DNA from: Psychromonas arctica DSM 14288
GTDB lineage: Bacteria > Pseudomonadota > Gammaproteobacteria > Enterobacterales > Psychromonadaceae
Reading direction: 5' to 3'
Length of the DNA stretch: 64,000 nucleotides
Assembly (NCBI RefSeq): GCF_000482725.1
Contig: NZ_AXWP01000025.1
Location: forward strand, 56,023 to 120,022
Part shown: in pieces, positions 9,237 through 18,117 of the stretch
How the letters are laid out: every line of letters starts with the position of its first letter
Position numbering within the stretch: the stretch's first letter is position 1
Notes under the pieces: model-generated
Databases searched by the model: none
The model's input: only the letters and a program-made list of their open reading frames with translations
Told to the model about the DNA's origin: nothing
Translations under genes and position numbers: made by a program

Positions 9237-10717
9237 TGACCCAAACGAACAACTGGTCACATTATTTCGCTCAGCTTGGTGAAAACCAAGCTTTTGAGCA
9301 AGCGACCCAGCAAACACAAGATGCAATCAATAGTTTGTTTAGGCATTCACAAAATGCCTATTCAGGTGTCGAGCCTGCGCTATTAAAACAGCAAATTAAT
9401 GCGGTGGATTTTTTGCAAGCAGCTCCTTTACAGGAAGTGATAGCAACCACCAATGAATTAATCGCTAAAAATTCTCTATTAGTGCAACACCCTCATACGA
9501 TTGCACATTTGCATACTCCGCCATTGATTGCATCAATTGTCGCTGAGCATTTTATTGCCGCATTAAATCAATCAATGGATTCGTGGGACCAGGCTCCCGC
9601 AGCAACTTTTGTTGAACAGCAAATGGTTGATTGGTTGTGTCAAACTTACCAACTAGGTGAACGCGCTGACGGTGTATTCACGAGTGGTGGCACACAAAGC
9701 AATTTAATGGGTTTATTACTGGCTCGCGATTGGTTTGCTTATAATCAATCAAAACATGATGTTCAGCAAGATGGTTTACCTGATTACGCACAAAAAATGC
9801 GTATCATCTGTTCAGATAAAAGCCATTTTACAGTACAAAAATCTGCGTCATTAATGGGCTTGGGCGAACGCAGTGTGGTGTTAGTTAAAACCAATGTACA
9901 AGGCCAAATCGATATTAATGAACTACAAATGACCATTGATGCATTAAAAGCACAAGATTTACTACCTTTTGCTGTCGTAGCAATGGCAGGTACAACAGAT
10001 CATGGCGCAATTGATGATTTACAAGCGGTGGTTGAAATTGCACGTGCAGCGGGTTGTTGGTCGCATGTCGATGGTGCTTATGGTGCAGCGCTACAACTTA
10101 GCCAAGTACATAAGTCTCGCTTAAAAGGCATTGAATTAGCAGACTCTGTTAGCGTAGATTTTCATAAATTGTTTTATCAAACAATCAGTTGTGGTGCCCT
10201 GCTTATTAAAAATAAAGCTAACTTTAATACTTTATTGCATCATGCAGATTACCTAAATCGTGAAGGCGATGAATTACCTAATTTAGTCGACAAAAGCATT
10301 GCAACCACAAAGCGTTTTGATGCACTAAAGCTATTTATGACACTCAAAGCCGTCGGAGCAAAACAACTCGGTGAGTTTTACGATTATTTATTAAACTTAA
10401 CGCAGCAAGTTGCAGTTAAAATTGCTCAAAATAAACACTTTGAATTATGCTGTACACCGCTATTATCAACAGTGTTATTCCGTTTGTCGCCTGTTTTACA
10501 GGGTGATTTAACTGATCAGGAATTTAATCAATTGCATCAAAAATTGCGTTTAAAACTATTAACAAGTGGTGAAGCAGTGATTGCTGAAACAAAAGTTAAT
10601 GGGCAGTTAGCATTAAAATTCACACTGTTAAACCCATGTTTAACCTTGCATGATTTTGATACGCTAATCGAAAAAATAGAAAACGCACTACAAGCGATGC
10701 TCAAAAAAAATGAATGA
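9236..10717 (+). CDS. ddc: L-2,4-diaminobutyrate decarboxylase
   Basis: Group II PLP decarboxylase, 493 aa, converting 2,4-diaminobutyrate to 1,3-diaminopropane. The family signature is visible: FTSGGTQSNLMGLL, the cofactor-binding HVDGAYGAAL, and SVDFHKLFYQTISCGA with PLP-binding K311. The ATG overlaps the aminotransferase stop by one base, so the two enzymes are translated together. The next gene acts on the product, diaminopropane, which supports this substrate over glutamate or aromatic amino acids. Confidence 0.93.
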   Translation: MTQTNNWSHYFAQLGENQAFEQATQQTQDAINSLFRHSQNAYSGVEPALLKQQINAVDFLQAAPLQEVIATTNELIAKNSLLVQHPHTIAHLHTPPLIASIVAEHFIAALNQSMDSWDQAPAATFVEQQMVDWLCQTYQLGERADGVFTSGGTQSNLMGLLLARDWFAYNQSKHDVQQDGLPDYAQKMRIICSDKSHFTVQKSASLMGLGERSVVLVKTNVQGQIDINELQMTIDALKAQDLLPFAVVAMAGTTDHGAIDDLQAVVEIARAAGCWSHVDGAYGAALQLSQVHKSRLKGIELADSVSVDFHKLFYQTISCGALLIKNKANFNTLLHHADYLNREGDELPNLVDKSIATTKRFDALKLFMTLKAVGAKQLGEFYDYLLNLTQQVAVKIAQNKHFELCCTPLLSTVLFRLSPVLQGDLTDQEFNQLHQKLRLKLLTSGEAVIAETKVNGQLALKFTLLNPCLTLHDFDTLIEKIENALQAMLKKNE

Positions 10718-10768
10718 ATAAATAGAAAAGTAGTTAATCCGTTCTAATTACATACGGTTAACAATAAA

Positions 10769-10802
10769 GTTAGCTAGCTTTGTTAATAACAAACTAGCTA
10801 AC
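10769..10802 (+). promoter_or_regulatory. Strong hairpin between ddc and the carboxynorspermidine dehydrogenase gene
   Basis: GTTAGCTAG and TTTGTTA pair with TAACAAA and CTAGCTAAC, about 16 bp with one bulged C and a minimal loop. No T run follows, so it is not a standard terminator. The GTTAGCTA core recurs at 10867 and a 14-bp palindrome ACTTAACGTTAAGT lies at 10849-10862. It could be an mRNA processing or attenuation structure, or operator DNA. Confidence 0.5.
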
Positions 10803-10906
10803 TGTTAATTAAGCAGTACAGAGCACACACATGAGATTACTAACACTAACTTAACGTTAAGTAGTAGTTAGCTAAGCAATAAAATTAATGAATAGGGACT
10901 AAAAAA

Positions 10907-12121
10907 ATGTCTGTACTACAAATTGGCGCCGGTGGCGTAGGCTGGGTTATTGCTCACAAATGCGCACAAAATAATGATGTATTTGGCGATATTACAATTG
11001 CCTCTCGCACTATTTCTAAATGCGAAAAAATTATTACCTCGATCAAAGATCGTAATAACCTTAAAGACACCAACAAAAGTATCAACGCGGTAGCAATTGA
11101 TGCCGACGATATTGCAGCCTTGGTTACTTTGATTAATCAAGTGCAACCCGATCTAGTGATCAACGCTGGACCTCCATGGGTGAACGTGGCGATCATGGAA
11201 GCATGTGTAGAAACTAAAACTGCTTATCTAGATACCTCTGTTGCGACTGATCTTTGTAGTCCAGGACAACAAGTACCTGAAGCATATGATCCACAATGGG
11301 CTTTTGCGGAGCGCTTTAAAGAAGCAGGTATTACTGGTATTTTAGGTGCAGGTTTTGATCCCGGTGTGGTAAGTGTATTTGCTACTTACGCTCATAAACA
11401 CCTCTTCGATGAAATCGATAGCATAGATGTTATGGATGTAAATGCGGGCGACCATGGTCAAAAATTTGCAACTAATTTTGACCCTGAAACAAATATGTTA
11501 GAAATTCAAGGTGACTCTTTCTATTATGAAAATGGAGAATGGAACCAAGTGCCTTGCCATAGTCGTATGATGGAATTTGATTTTCCTGTTGTCGGTAAAC
11601 AAAAAGTTTATTCTATGGCGCATGATGAAGTACGTTCAATGGCAGAATTTATTCCCGCTAAACGTATTGAGTTTTGGATGGGATTTTCAGACAGCTACTT
11701 AAACTTCTTCAACGTAATGCGTACCATCGGCTTGTTAGATACAAAACCTGTAACAACCTGCGATGGTATTACTGTTGAACCGCTTAAAGTATTGAAAGCT
11801 ATTTTGCCAGACCCAACTTCTTTAGCACCTGGCTACACGGGTAAAACCTGTATTGGTACTTGGTTACGCGGTAAAAAAGACGGTGTCGCGAAAAGTATCT
11901 TTATCTATAACATTTGTGACCATAAAGAGTCATACAATGAAGTAGAGCACCAAGCGATTTCTTACACAACAGGTGTACCAGCGATCACAGCAGCTTTACT
12001 TTATTTTCAAGGTAAATGGAGCGATAAAGGTTTATACAACGTTGAACAACTAAACCCAGATCATTTCTTGGAATTAATGCCTAAAATTGGTCTTAGCTGG
12101 GACATATTAGAATTAACGTAA
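10907..12121 (+). CDS. Carboxynorspermidine dehydrogenase (synthase)
   Basis: NADPH-dependent saccharopine-dehydrogenase-like enzyme, 404 aa. It condenses 1,3-diaminopropane with aspartate semialdehyde to give carboxynorspermidine (carboxyspermidine from putrescine). The Rossmann motif IGAGGVG is at residues 6-12, and TSVATD, GILGAGFDPG and VMDVNAGDHG are family segments. The ATG has AGGGA upstream. It is separated from ddc by 189 bp with a strong hairpin and two palindromes, so it may have its own promoter or processing. The neighbours dat, ddc and nspC complete the pathway. Confidence 0.93.
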   Translation: MSVLQIGAGGVGWVIAHKCAQNNDVFGDITIASRTISKCEKIITSIKDRNNLKDTNKSINAVAIDADDIAALVTLINQVQPDLVINAGPPWVNVAIMEACVETKTAYLDTSVATDLCSPGQQVPEAYDPQWAFAERFKEAGITGILGAGFDPGVVSVFATYAHKHLFDEIDSIDVMDVNAGDHGQKFATNFDPETNMLEIQGDSFYYENGEWNQVPCHSRMMEFDFPVVGKQKVYSMAHDEVRSMAEFIPAKRIEFWMGFSDSYLNFFNVMRTIGLLDTKPVTTCDGITVEPLKVLKAILPDPTSLAPGYTGKTCIGTWLRGKKDGVAKSIFIYNICDHKESYNEVEHQAISYTTGVPAITAALLYFQGKWSDKGLYNVEQLNPDHFLELMPKIGLSWDILELT

Positions 12122-12185
12122 TAAATGAAACAGATATAAAAAGTATTAAAACTTATTTAAATAAAATTAATACTGTCTAAAATAT

Positions 12186-12218
12186 AAAAAATCCTGAATA
12201 TGAATTCAGGATTTTTTA
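12186..12218 (+). terminator. Rho-independent terminator after the dehydrogenase gene
   Basis: A 10-bp perfect stem AATCCTGAAT / ATTCAGGATT with a 4-nt loop is preceded by A6 and followed by T6. It can work in both directions, ending the norspermidine operon on the + strand and the PEP-CTERM gene on the - strand. Confidence 0.9.
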
Positions 12219-12290
12219 ATTATTACATTAATAATTAATGTGCACCTATAATTAAAGGGGTTCCATTAATTAAAAACTAAAGTCGGAATA

Positions 12291-12941
12291 TTATTTTTTT
12301 ACTTTACGTGTCGCTGCAAAACCCACCAAGCTTAATGCAAACAACATAACACCAGCAGGTGCTGGTACATCTACCGCAAGATCTCGAGAGACCTGTAAAG
12401 TGTAGTCATCCCCGGCAACCGGTGCGTTACCATTAAAGCCACTATCGTTTGCACTTGTAGAGAATCGAGCAACACCAATAACATAAAGGCCTGCAGAACT
12501 TGATTGCCAAGAGAATTTAGGATCATATGAATGCACAGAACCATTATCTACCATGCTACAAAACGATACTCCGTTTTCGACACAACCATCATCCTGCTCA
12601 GCAAGTAAACCTGAAATAGTACCATCAATTGACCATAAACCAATTTCAGCATCTAAATTTGGCATACCATAGTCAATATCAAAAATATAATTTTGGTTTG
12701 CTAATGCGGTAAATGAATAATAATCATAGGTTCCATCGCCGTCTAAAGAAGCTATTGAACTCCATTCCCAATCAAGCGCACTCGCATTATAAATATCATC
12801 ATTTACACCGGTACTGAATGATCCATCTATATTTTGAGCGGTAAACAGGGTTGAGTTTGATTCTACTTCAGCTATTGTGCCCGCATAAAGTGGTTGAGTT
12901 AACAGAACAGTTGCTGTTAGTAAAAAAATCCTTTTATTCAT
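12291..12941 (-). CDS. PEP-CTERM sorting domain protein, exported
   Basis: 216-aa exported protein. The signal peptide ends near LYAG. The C-terminus has the tripartite sorting signal: VPAP at about 192-195, a hydrophobic helix (GVMLFALSLVGFAA) and a basic tail RKVKK. The middle, with a YDYYSFTALANQNYIFDI segment, resembles the PPC-type beta domain. Such proteins are cut and anchored by an exosortase, usually in exopolysaccharide producers. No exosortase is visible in the window. The gene is on the opposite strand, inside the norspermidine cluster. Its cargo function is unknown. Confidence 0.8.
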   Translation of the reverse strand: MNKRIFLLTATVLLTQPLYAGTIAEVESNSTLFTAQNIDGSFSTGVNDDIYNASALDWEWSSIASLDGDGTYDYYSFTALANQNYIFDIDYGMPNLDAEIGLWSIDGTISGLLAEQDDGCVENGVSFCSMVDNGSVHSYDPKFSWQSSSAGLYVIGVARFSTSANDSGFNGNAPVAGDDYTLQVSRDLAVDVPAPAGVMLFALSLVGFAATRKVKK

Positions 12942-13213
12942 ATTTCATCTCTTAATGTTATTTCGAAAGCCATCATTTGCAACGCCAAGTGGTTAGTTAA
13001 ATTTAAGAAAGTAACTGATTGCAAAGGTAATTAAAAATATATGAAAGCAAATATCAAGCCAAAATTACAACCCCTTATAAAGCCTAGCACCATAACGTGG
13101 GTTAATAAAGTATTGTAAATATATTCGACAAATTTTAGAGTGTAATTACCAGTGGATTATTTTTATCTAGCAATTTATTATCTACAATAATTTAATTTAA
13201 TACTTGGTAACAA

Positions 13214-14329
13214 ATGAAGAATTTAAATACTCCCTACTTTATGATCAATGAACAAGCATTGATTGATAACCTAGAAAAAGCAAAACAGTTGAAAGAGATA
13301 TCAGGCGCTAAATTAGTGCTCGCTTTAAAATGCTTTTCAACTTGGGGAACTTTCGACACCATCAAACCTTATTTAGACGGTACAACAAGCTCAGGGCCTT
13401 ATGAAGTACGATTAGGGCATGAAAAGTTTGGTGGTGAAACGCATGCTTATAGCGTGGGTTATTCCAATGCTGATATTGAAGCGGTTAAGCCCCTTTCAGA
13501 TAAAATCATCTTTAATTCACTTTCACAACTTGAAGCACATTATGAAAACTGTAAAGACAGTGCTTCATTAGGTTTACGTATCAACCCAGAAATGAGTGTT
13601 GCAGGACAAGATTTAGCCAACCCAGCACGCCCTTATTCTCGTCTGGGCGTTAAACAACAGCTTTTAAGTGTAGATGTACTGGATAAAGTTGATGGTTTTA
13701 TGTTTCACATGAACTGTGAAAATAAAGATGTCGATGCGTTTATTCGAGTACTCGACCATATATCAACGACCTTCACTGAATACCTTGATCAATTAACTTG
13801 GCTTAGTTTAGGCGGTGGTATCTTTTTTACTTATCCAAACTACCCTATTGAAAAGCTAGGGTTAGCCTTAAAAGTGTTTGCTGAAAAACATAGCCTGCAA
13901 GTTTATTTAGAACCCGGTGAAGCAATCATTACACGTACTGCAGATTTAGTGGTTAGTGTGATTGATATTGTTGAAAATGACAAAAAGACCGCGATCGTTG
14001 ATAGCGCTACCGAAGCGCATCGCCTAGATACTCTCATTTATAACGAACCTGCGACGATTAGAGAAGCAACAAAAGGTGCTACATACAATTATGTGATTGG
14101 ATCTTGCTCTTGTTTGGCCGGTGATCAATTTTGTGAAGCACAGTTTGAACAGCCCTTAAAAATAGGCCAAAAGCTACATATTGAAGATAGTGCAGGTTAC
14201 ACAATGGTGAAGTTAAACTGGTTTAATGGTTTAAAAATGCCGAGTATTTATTTTCAAAGAGTTGATGGTGATATTGAAGTATTAAATGAGTTTGGGTATG
14301 AGGATTTTAAAGCGACATTAGGGAAGTAG
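13214..14329 (+). CDS. nspC: Carboxynorspermidine decarboxylase NspC
   Basis: PLP-dependent alanine-racemase-fold decarboxylase, 371 aa, which removes CO2 from carboxynorspermidine to give norspermidine, a polyamine linked to Vibrio biofilm signalling. The PLP lysine is K39 in [34 protein letters not shown] and [11 protein letters not shown] (catalytic Cys region) follow. The gene is cut off from the rest of its pathway by the oppositely oriented PEP-CTERM gene and by 270 bp of AT-rich DNA with no other feature seen, so it likely has its own promoter. A repeat and mobile region begins directly downstream. Confidence 0.94.
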   Translation: MKNLNTPYFMINEQALIDNLEKAKQLKEISGAKLVLALKCFSTWGTFDTIKPYLDGTTSSGPYEVRLGHEKFGGETHAYSVGYSNADIEAVKPLSDKIIFNSLSQLEAHYENCKDSASLGLRINPEMSVAGQDLANPARPYSRLGVKQQLLSVDVLDKVDGFMFHMNCENKDVDAFIRVLDHISTTFTEYLDQLTWLSLGGGIFFTYPNYPIEKLGLALKVFAEKHSLQVYLEPGEAIITRTADLVVSVIDIVENDKKTAIVDSATEAHRLDTLIYNEPATIREATKGATYNYVIGSCSCLAGDQFCEAQFEQPLKIGQKLHIEDSAGYTMVKLNWFNGLKMPSIYFQRVDGDIEVLNEFGYEDFKATLGK

Positions 14330-14344
14330 TTATTCAGTGCAGGA

Positions 14345-14720
14345 ATGGTACTGCTGATTTTGGGGCGCAGGATTTATCCTGCCAAACTTATCCCTAATTC
14401 CCATGCTCACGATGCTTCATTATTTTCTAGTCCCCATGTTCTCCGTGGGGATTCATACTATATCTTATTTTACTTTTTGGTTAGGCTCGTCTTCGCTCGT
14501 CCAGTCATCTCGATTGTTAATTACTGTGTTTTCGCCCTGTCGGCGAGTGACTTTCTTTTGCTTGCCCAAATGAAAGTAACCAAAGAAAAAGGCACACCTA
14601 ATCGCTTTCTTATCCAAATACTAAATTGCTTTTATAACGCACCGGCTCTTGCTGGCCATCCATGGCCAGAACGAGCCTCCCCCAAACATCCTGTTTGGGT
14701 TTGCTAAAAGCAATGTATTA
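14345..14720. repeat. Widespread noncoding repeat of marine gammaproteobacteria
   Basis: It opens with a hairpin (GCAGGAT-TT-ATCCTGC, 14367-14382) and contains CTTTCTTTTGCTTGCCC, which with AGTAACCAAAGAAAAAGG belongs to a repeat I recall from many Shewanella, Vibrio and Pseudomonas genomes. It is often mis-annotated as a small protein. A 120-codon open frame (14345-14707) crosses it but has no ribosome site or protein-like composition. It marks the edge of the mobile region. Confidence 0.55.
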
Positions 14721-14791
14721 TTTGGGAAAGCTCAACGGTGGCGATGTCGTAGCCATATTAAGTAATATTTTATTATCTACAGAAAACTTAA

Positions 14792-14818
14792 TTCCGTGTT
14801 TCTGCTGTAAATACGGAA
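14792..14818. repeat. Hairpin, shared-loop family, copy A
   Basis: TTCCGTGTTT, loop CTGCTGT, AAATACGGAA: a 10-bp stem with one G-T pair. The same architecture as copies at 14920, 17987 and 18118. A related smaller hairpin (CCTTTC-CACATGA-GAAAGG) lies at 14827-14845. Confidence 0.55.
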
Positions 14819-14919
14819 CTTTTCCGCCTTTCCACATGAGAAAGGTTTTATGTTTTTATTTAATTTCTTGATTTAATGTTCTATTACACTAAAGTAGCCT
14901 CTAATTTATCAAATTAAAC

Positions 14920-14950
14920 TATTCCGTATTTCCACCATAAATACGGAATA
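14920..14950. repeat. Hairpin, shared-loop family, copy C
   Basis: A perfect 12-bp stem TATTCCGTATTT / AAATACGGAATA around the 7-nt loop CCACCAT. It lies just upstream of the IS91-like element. Confidence 0.6.
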
Positions 14951-15070
14951 CTTTGGCTTAGTTATACTGTTGAACGAAGCCGCTTTGCGGCAGAAGGAAC
15001 AAAACTTAAATATCATTCATACTTACTTCCTACATCACTTTTCCGGTGATGCTTAATAGGAGTTTAAGCA

Positions 15071-15973
15071 ATGAATACTTCAGAAAAGCAACACTTTGAC
15101 CTTTTATATCAACAACATTTAACTAACCTAACACTACAAGGTAAGCGTCCTGCCACTATTGATGCTTACTCTCGTGCCGTGCGTAGGATATCCTCCTTTT
15201 TCGATCGTACACCTGATACGTTAACCAAAGCTGATTTAAAATACTACTTTGCACAATTGCTGCAAACTCACTCATGGAGCATCATAAAGTTAGATCGTAA
15301 TGGCTTACAGTTTTTCTATCGATACACTCTTGAGCGCGAATGGGAATGGCTAAGTATTGTCAAACCGCCGCAAGTAAAACGCATTCCAGACATTATTACG
15401 AATAAACAAATTGGTTTGCTTATTAGCCACACTTACTCTTTACGTTATCAGGTCTTTTTTCTAGTGCTATACAGTATGGGCTTACGACTAAGTGAAGCGC
15501 TTAGTTTAACCGTGAATGACATTGATAGCCAAATGATGCAAGTTCATATACGAAATGGAAAAGGTGGAAAAGATCGTTTAGTACCATTACCCGAACGTAC
15601 ATTACATGCCTTGCGTTATTACTGGAAAATACATCGTCACCCTGTGTTGTTATTTCCTCGTTTCGGTAAAAAGAAACAACTCATCGTTGACGACGTCCCC
15701 ATGGATAAAAGTGGTGTTCAAAAAGCGTTGAAAAAAGTGATTTCTGAATTGGGCATTAAGAAGAGCATAAGCCCACACTCGTTACGACACTGTTTTGCAA
15801 CGCATCTTTTAGAGCAAGGCGTTGACCTGCGTTCCCTACAAATACTCTTAGGCCATAATAACCTCAACACTACTGCAAGATATACTCAACTCACAGCACC
15901 CAAACAAAAAAACAACGTAAAGGCACTTAATCAATTAACAGATCAATTGCAGATTGATTGGGGGACGTTATGA
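15071..15973 (+). CDS. Tyrosine recombinase of an IS91-like element
   Basis: Phage-integrase-family recombinase, 300 aa. The N-terminal SAM-like DNA-binding domain covers about residues 10-95. The catalytic domain has the first Arg in MGLRLSEALSL, HSLRHCFATHLL (H-x-x-R), LGHNNLNTT, and the nucleophilic Tyr in ARYTQL. The extra alpha-helical insertion of integron integrases (IntI) is not evident, so I do not call it IntI despite attC-like DNA nearby. Its stop overlaps the start of the transposase gene (ATGA). Recombinases of this type are known as passengers of IS91-family elements. Confidence 0.88.
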   Translation: MNTSEKQHFDLLYQQHLTNLTLQGKRPATIDAYSRAVRRISSFFDRTPDTLTKADLKYYFAQLLQTHSWSIIKLDRNGLQFFYRYTLEREWEWLSIVKPPQVKRIPDIITNKQIGLLISHTYSLRYQVFFLVLYSMGLRLSEALSLTVNDIDSQMMQVHIRNGKGGKDRLVPLPERTLHALRYYWKIHRHPVLLFPRFGKKKQLIVDDVPMDKSGVQKALKKVISELGIKKSISPHSLRHCFATHLLEQGVDLRSLQILLGHNNLNTTARYTQLTAPKQKNNVKALNQLTDQLQIDWGTL

Positions 15974-17022
15974 GTCAATTTATTACATTACTTCAACGTT
16001 ACCATCAACAATTGGAACTACATTATGGTGGATTATTGACGCAAGATATCCGCCGAGCAATCACTGATATGTTACATTGTAAGAGTGATCCCACTCGTTA
16101 CACCCAATGGCATTGCGGGCATTGTCAGCATGATCAACAACTCCTTACATCGTGTGGTAATAGAAGTTGCCCACAATGTTTGCATCAAACCACATCAAAT
16201 TGGTTGGCCAAACAAACCGATAAATTATTACCCGTACACTATTTTATGGTGACGTTTACCTTACCCTATGAGTTCAGAATACTTGCTCGAAAACATCCTA
16301 AAACCCTATATCAATTGATGTTTAAAGTAACATCGAACTTACTCAAAGATTTTGCATCAAGAGAGGATAAAGGTAGTTTAGGGTTTACCAGCGTACTGCA
16401 TACACATAACCGTAAAAGAGAATTGCATCCTCACCTACATATTATTATTCCCTGTGGGCGGTACGATGCTGGCAAACAACAGTGGCATAAAGGTGATAAC
16501 CATTATCTATTTAACGCTTTTTCATTGGCGAAAGTGTGGAGAGCAAGGATGCTTGATGCAATTAATCACGCTATAGAGTTAACACTACCCAATGAAATTC
16601 CTAAAAAATGGGTCGTTGATTGTCGTAAGGTGGGGTTCGGTTTGTCTTCATTACAATACCTATCTCGTTATCTTTATAGAGGGGTTTTGCCTGATAAAGA
16701 CATTATCAATATAACCGATGAAAATGTGACTTTCAGATATAAAGAGGGGAAAACCGATATCATTAAGACGCGCGAACTGCCAGTGCTAAAGTTTTTATGG
16801 TTAATTTTACAACATGTATTGCCTAAAGGGCTACAGCGCGTCAGAGATTATGGTTTCTTAAGAGGTAACGCAAAACAGTTAAGGTTAAAGATCTCACTTC
16901 TACTTGGAGTTATTGTCGGCAAAGTCTATAAACAACAAAAAGTGATGAAACATGCTGTATGTATTTGCCCATTTTGTCAGTATGAAATGCATTTTTTAGG
17001 CGTGAACCGACTGAGAAACTAA
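15970..17022 (+). CDS. IS91-family HUH transposase
   Basis: Rolling-circle transposase, 350 aa. The N-terminal zinc ribbon has HCGHCQHDQ and CGNRSCPQC. The HUH motif is in LHPHLHIIIPCGR, and catalytic tyrosine candidates are in LQYLSRYLYRGV. A last CxxC in CICPFCQYEMHF ends the protein. The ATG at 15970 has GGGGGA just upstream and overlaps the recombinase stop, so translation is coupled. No frameshift is seen, so the element may be active. Confidence 0.9.
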   Translation: MSQFITLLQRYHQQLELHYGGLLTQDIRRAITDMLHCKSDPTRYTQWHCGHCQHDQQLLTSCGNRSCPQCLHQTTSNWLAKQTDKLLPVHYFMVTFTLPYEFRILARKHPKTLYQLMFKVTSNLLKDFASREDKGSLGFTSVLHTHNRKRELHPHLHIIIPCGRYDAGKQQWHKGDNHYLFNAFSLAKVWRARMLDAINHAIELTLPNEIPKKWVVDCRKVGFGLSSLQYLSRYLYRGVLPDKDIINITDENVTFRYKEGKTDIIKTRELPVLKFLWLILQHVLPKGLQRVRDYGFLRGNAKQLRLKISLLLGVIVGKVYKQQKVMKHAVCICPFCQYEMHFLGVNRLRN

Positions 17023-17224
17023 TGTACAACCACGATGGCTTTAAGTCTAAAAGAATAAATCTAATACAAAGAGGTGTAATGGCAATCAACTAACATGTAA
17101 CAGGCTGATATAGTTACCTTATTAATTATATCATGATGAAACTCGCCTGAAGAAAAGTACCTGTGTGCCTCAATCCTACCTTTAAAATAACTATTTACTA
17201 TAATAAGATGCAATCTCGGATGGG

Positions 17225-17284
17225 CTTGTTCAACGACCAGATAAGGTGTCGGCTGCGCGACACCTATCCTTGTTTGTTAGCTGT
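17225..17284 (+). other. attC-like recombination site, left arm replaced
   Basis: A folding site typical of integron cassettes. An inverse-core-like GTTCAAC is at 17228-17234, an imperfect stem GATAAGGTGTCG / CGACACCTATC (17240-17268) has loop GCTGCG, and the right core TTGTTAGCT ends at 17282. The core GTTAGCT departs from GTTRRRY at one base. The outer left arm, expected to read like AGCTAAC, is missing and the IS91-like end is there instead. A small gene follows 23 bp later, as in a cassette. Confidence 0.5.
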
Positions 17285-17307
17285 ACCACGAATATGGAGT
17301 CATTAAC

Positions 17308-17748
17308 ATGGATAGAGTAATGTTCGGAGTCAACCTTGAGGATTGGCTTATAGGTACAATTAGCAAAGTAAAAAACAATGAAAATTGGAATAAAGCTTGG
17401 TTAAAAACGTATCAGGAATTAGGTGGAAAAAGCGAAGATAGTGGCAAAAAATCTTGCCCTAAAAACGCTGCAAGAGTCCTTTACCAAAGCGGCAGAATTC
17501 AAGGACAAAACAAACCTTTTAAAAAGGTTTCATTCCAAGATATTAAGATTAATGACTCCGTAAATGGTGTGTACGCATTGATGGCAATTGAAGAGTTAAA
17601 ACAAGATGGTAATATTAATTTAAACTCGCTTGTTAAGTCTGTTCACGATAACTTTAGCAAACTATTTGGTTCATCCCCCAATACGGATCAAGGCGCTATT
17701 AAACTCACCTATAAGCTTTGGCATTTGAATAAAATCGTTCAAGAGTAA
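17308..17748 (+). CDS. Hypothetical protein, cassette-like gene
   Basis: 146 aa, not recognised. It looks soluble, with Lys/Asn-rich helices, one EDWLIGTI segment near the N-terminus and no signal peptide or membrane segment. GGAG at 17296-17299 is the ribosome site. It is preceded by the attC-like site, and seven bases after its stop comes AGCTAA, the expected inverse core of a downstream attC, cut there by a group II intron 3' end. This layout suggests a captured integron gene cassette. Function unknown. Confidence 0.6.
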   Translation: MDRVMFGVNLEDWLIGTISKVKNNENWNKAWLKTYQELGGKSEDSGKKSCPKNAARVLYQSGRIQGQNKPFKKVSFQDIKINDSVNGVYALMAIEELKQDGNINLNSLVKSVHDNFSKLFGSSPNTDQGAIKLTYKLWHLNKIVQE

Positions 17749-17756
17749 GTACAGCT

Positions 17757-17941
17757 AATCGGGTAGCCGGAGGTATCTAACCTCCAGCCCCCACACCACC
17801 CTGCATGCAGCTCCGCACAGGGCGGTTCATCTTATGATGAATAGTGAATATTAATCCACAAATCTTTTAATGATATCAGACCTTGTCTAGCTAAAAACTC
17901 ATTACTGATCGCTATATTGATCCCTTTATTTTTCGAACTAA
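17757..17941 (-). other. Group II intron 3'-end remnant, copy 1
   Basis: On the minus strand this encodes the last residues of an intron reverse transcriptase/maturase (GINIAISNEFLARQG, ending WINIHYSS and stop). Ribozyme domain V follows (stem ACCGCCCTG / CAGGGTGGT), then domain VI with a bulged A in GGCTACCCGAT, 7 nt from the 3' end. About 185 bp match the copy at 21618 with roughly 95% identity. The 5' part is missing. The 3' exon reads TAGCTGTAC, an attC bottom-strand core, as for class C attC introns. Confidence 0.7.
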
Positions 17942-17986
17942 CTTCAATGAATGGCTGTCCAAAAATTTTGTGATATCTCTCTCACC

Positions 17987-18013
17987 TGCAGTATTTCCAC
18001 CGTAAATATTGCA
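17987..18013. repeat. Hairpin, shared-loop family, copy D
   Basis: TGCAGTATTT / AAATATTGCA, a 10-bp stem with one G-T pair, around loop CCACCGT. The stem sequence differs from copy C but pairing is kept. Confidence 0.55.
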
Positions 18014-18117
18014 ACGTCCCACGCTTTTAGATGATTAAAAATTCACAAATAACTATATCTATTTGTTTTATAGATAAACCAACGTAAAGTAATAATAATA
18101 TTTTAATCATTAACTCT

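Larger units (their letters stand above)
14950..17224 (+). mobile_element. IS91-like element carrying a tyrosine recombinase
   Basis: Two overlapping genes, a tyrosine recombinase and an IS91-type HUH transposase, define the element. The right end is placed at 17224 because the next bases are CTTG and GTTC, the tetranucleotides IS91 elements need next to their oriIS end. The left end is uncertain. A small hairpin GCCGC-TTT-GCGGC at 14979-14991 may belong to terIS. The 3' noncoding part 17023-17224 holds no gene and should contain oriIS. Confidence 0.6.

Noticed and set aside
10831..10854. Seven-codon frame MRLLTLT before the dehydrogenase gene
   Set aside because: No ribosome site; too short to support.
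14345..14871. Open frames of 120 and 69 codons after nspC
   Set aside because: They lie in a widespread noncoding repeat, lack ribosome sites and have the composition of chance translation.
15071..15973. Tyrosine recombinase as an integron integrase
   Set aside because: It is coupled to an IS91-type transposase and shows no IntI-specific insertion; it is better read as the element's passenger recombinase.
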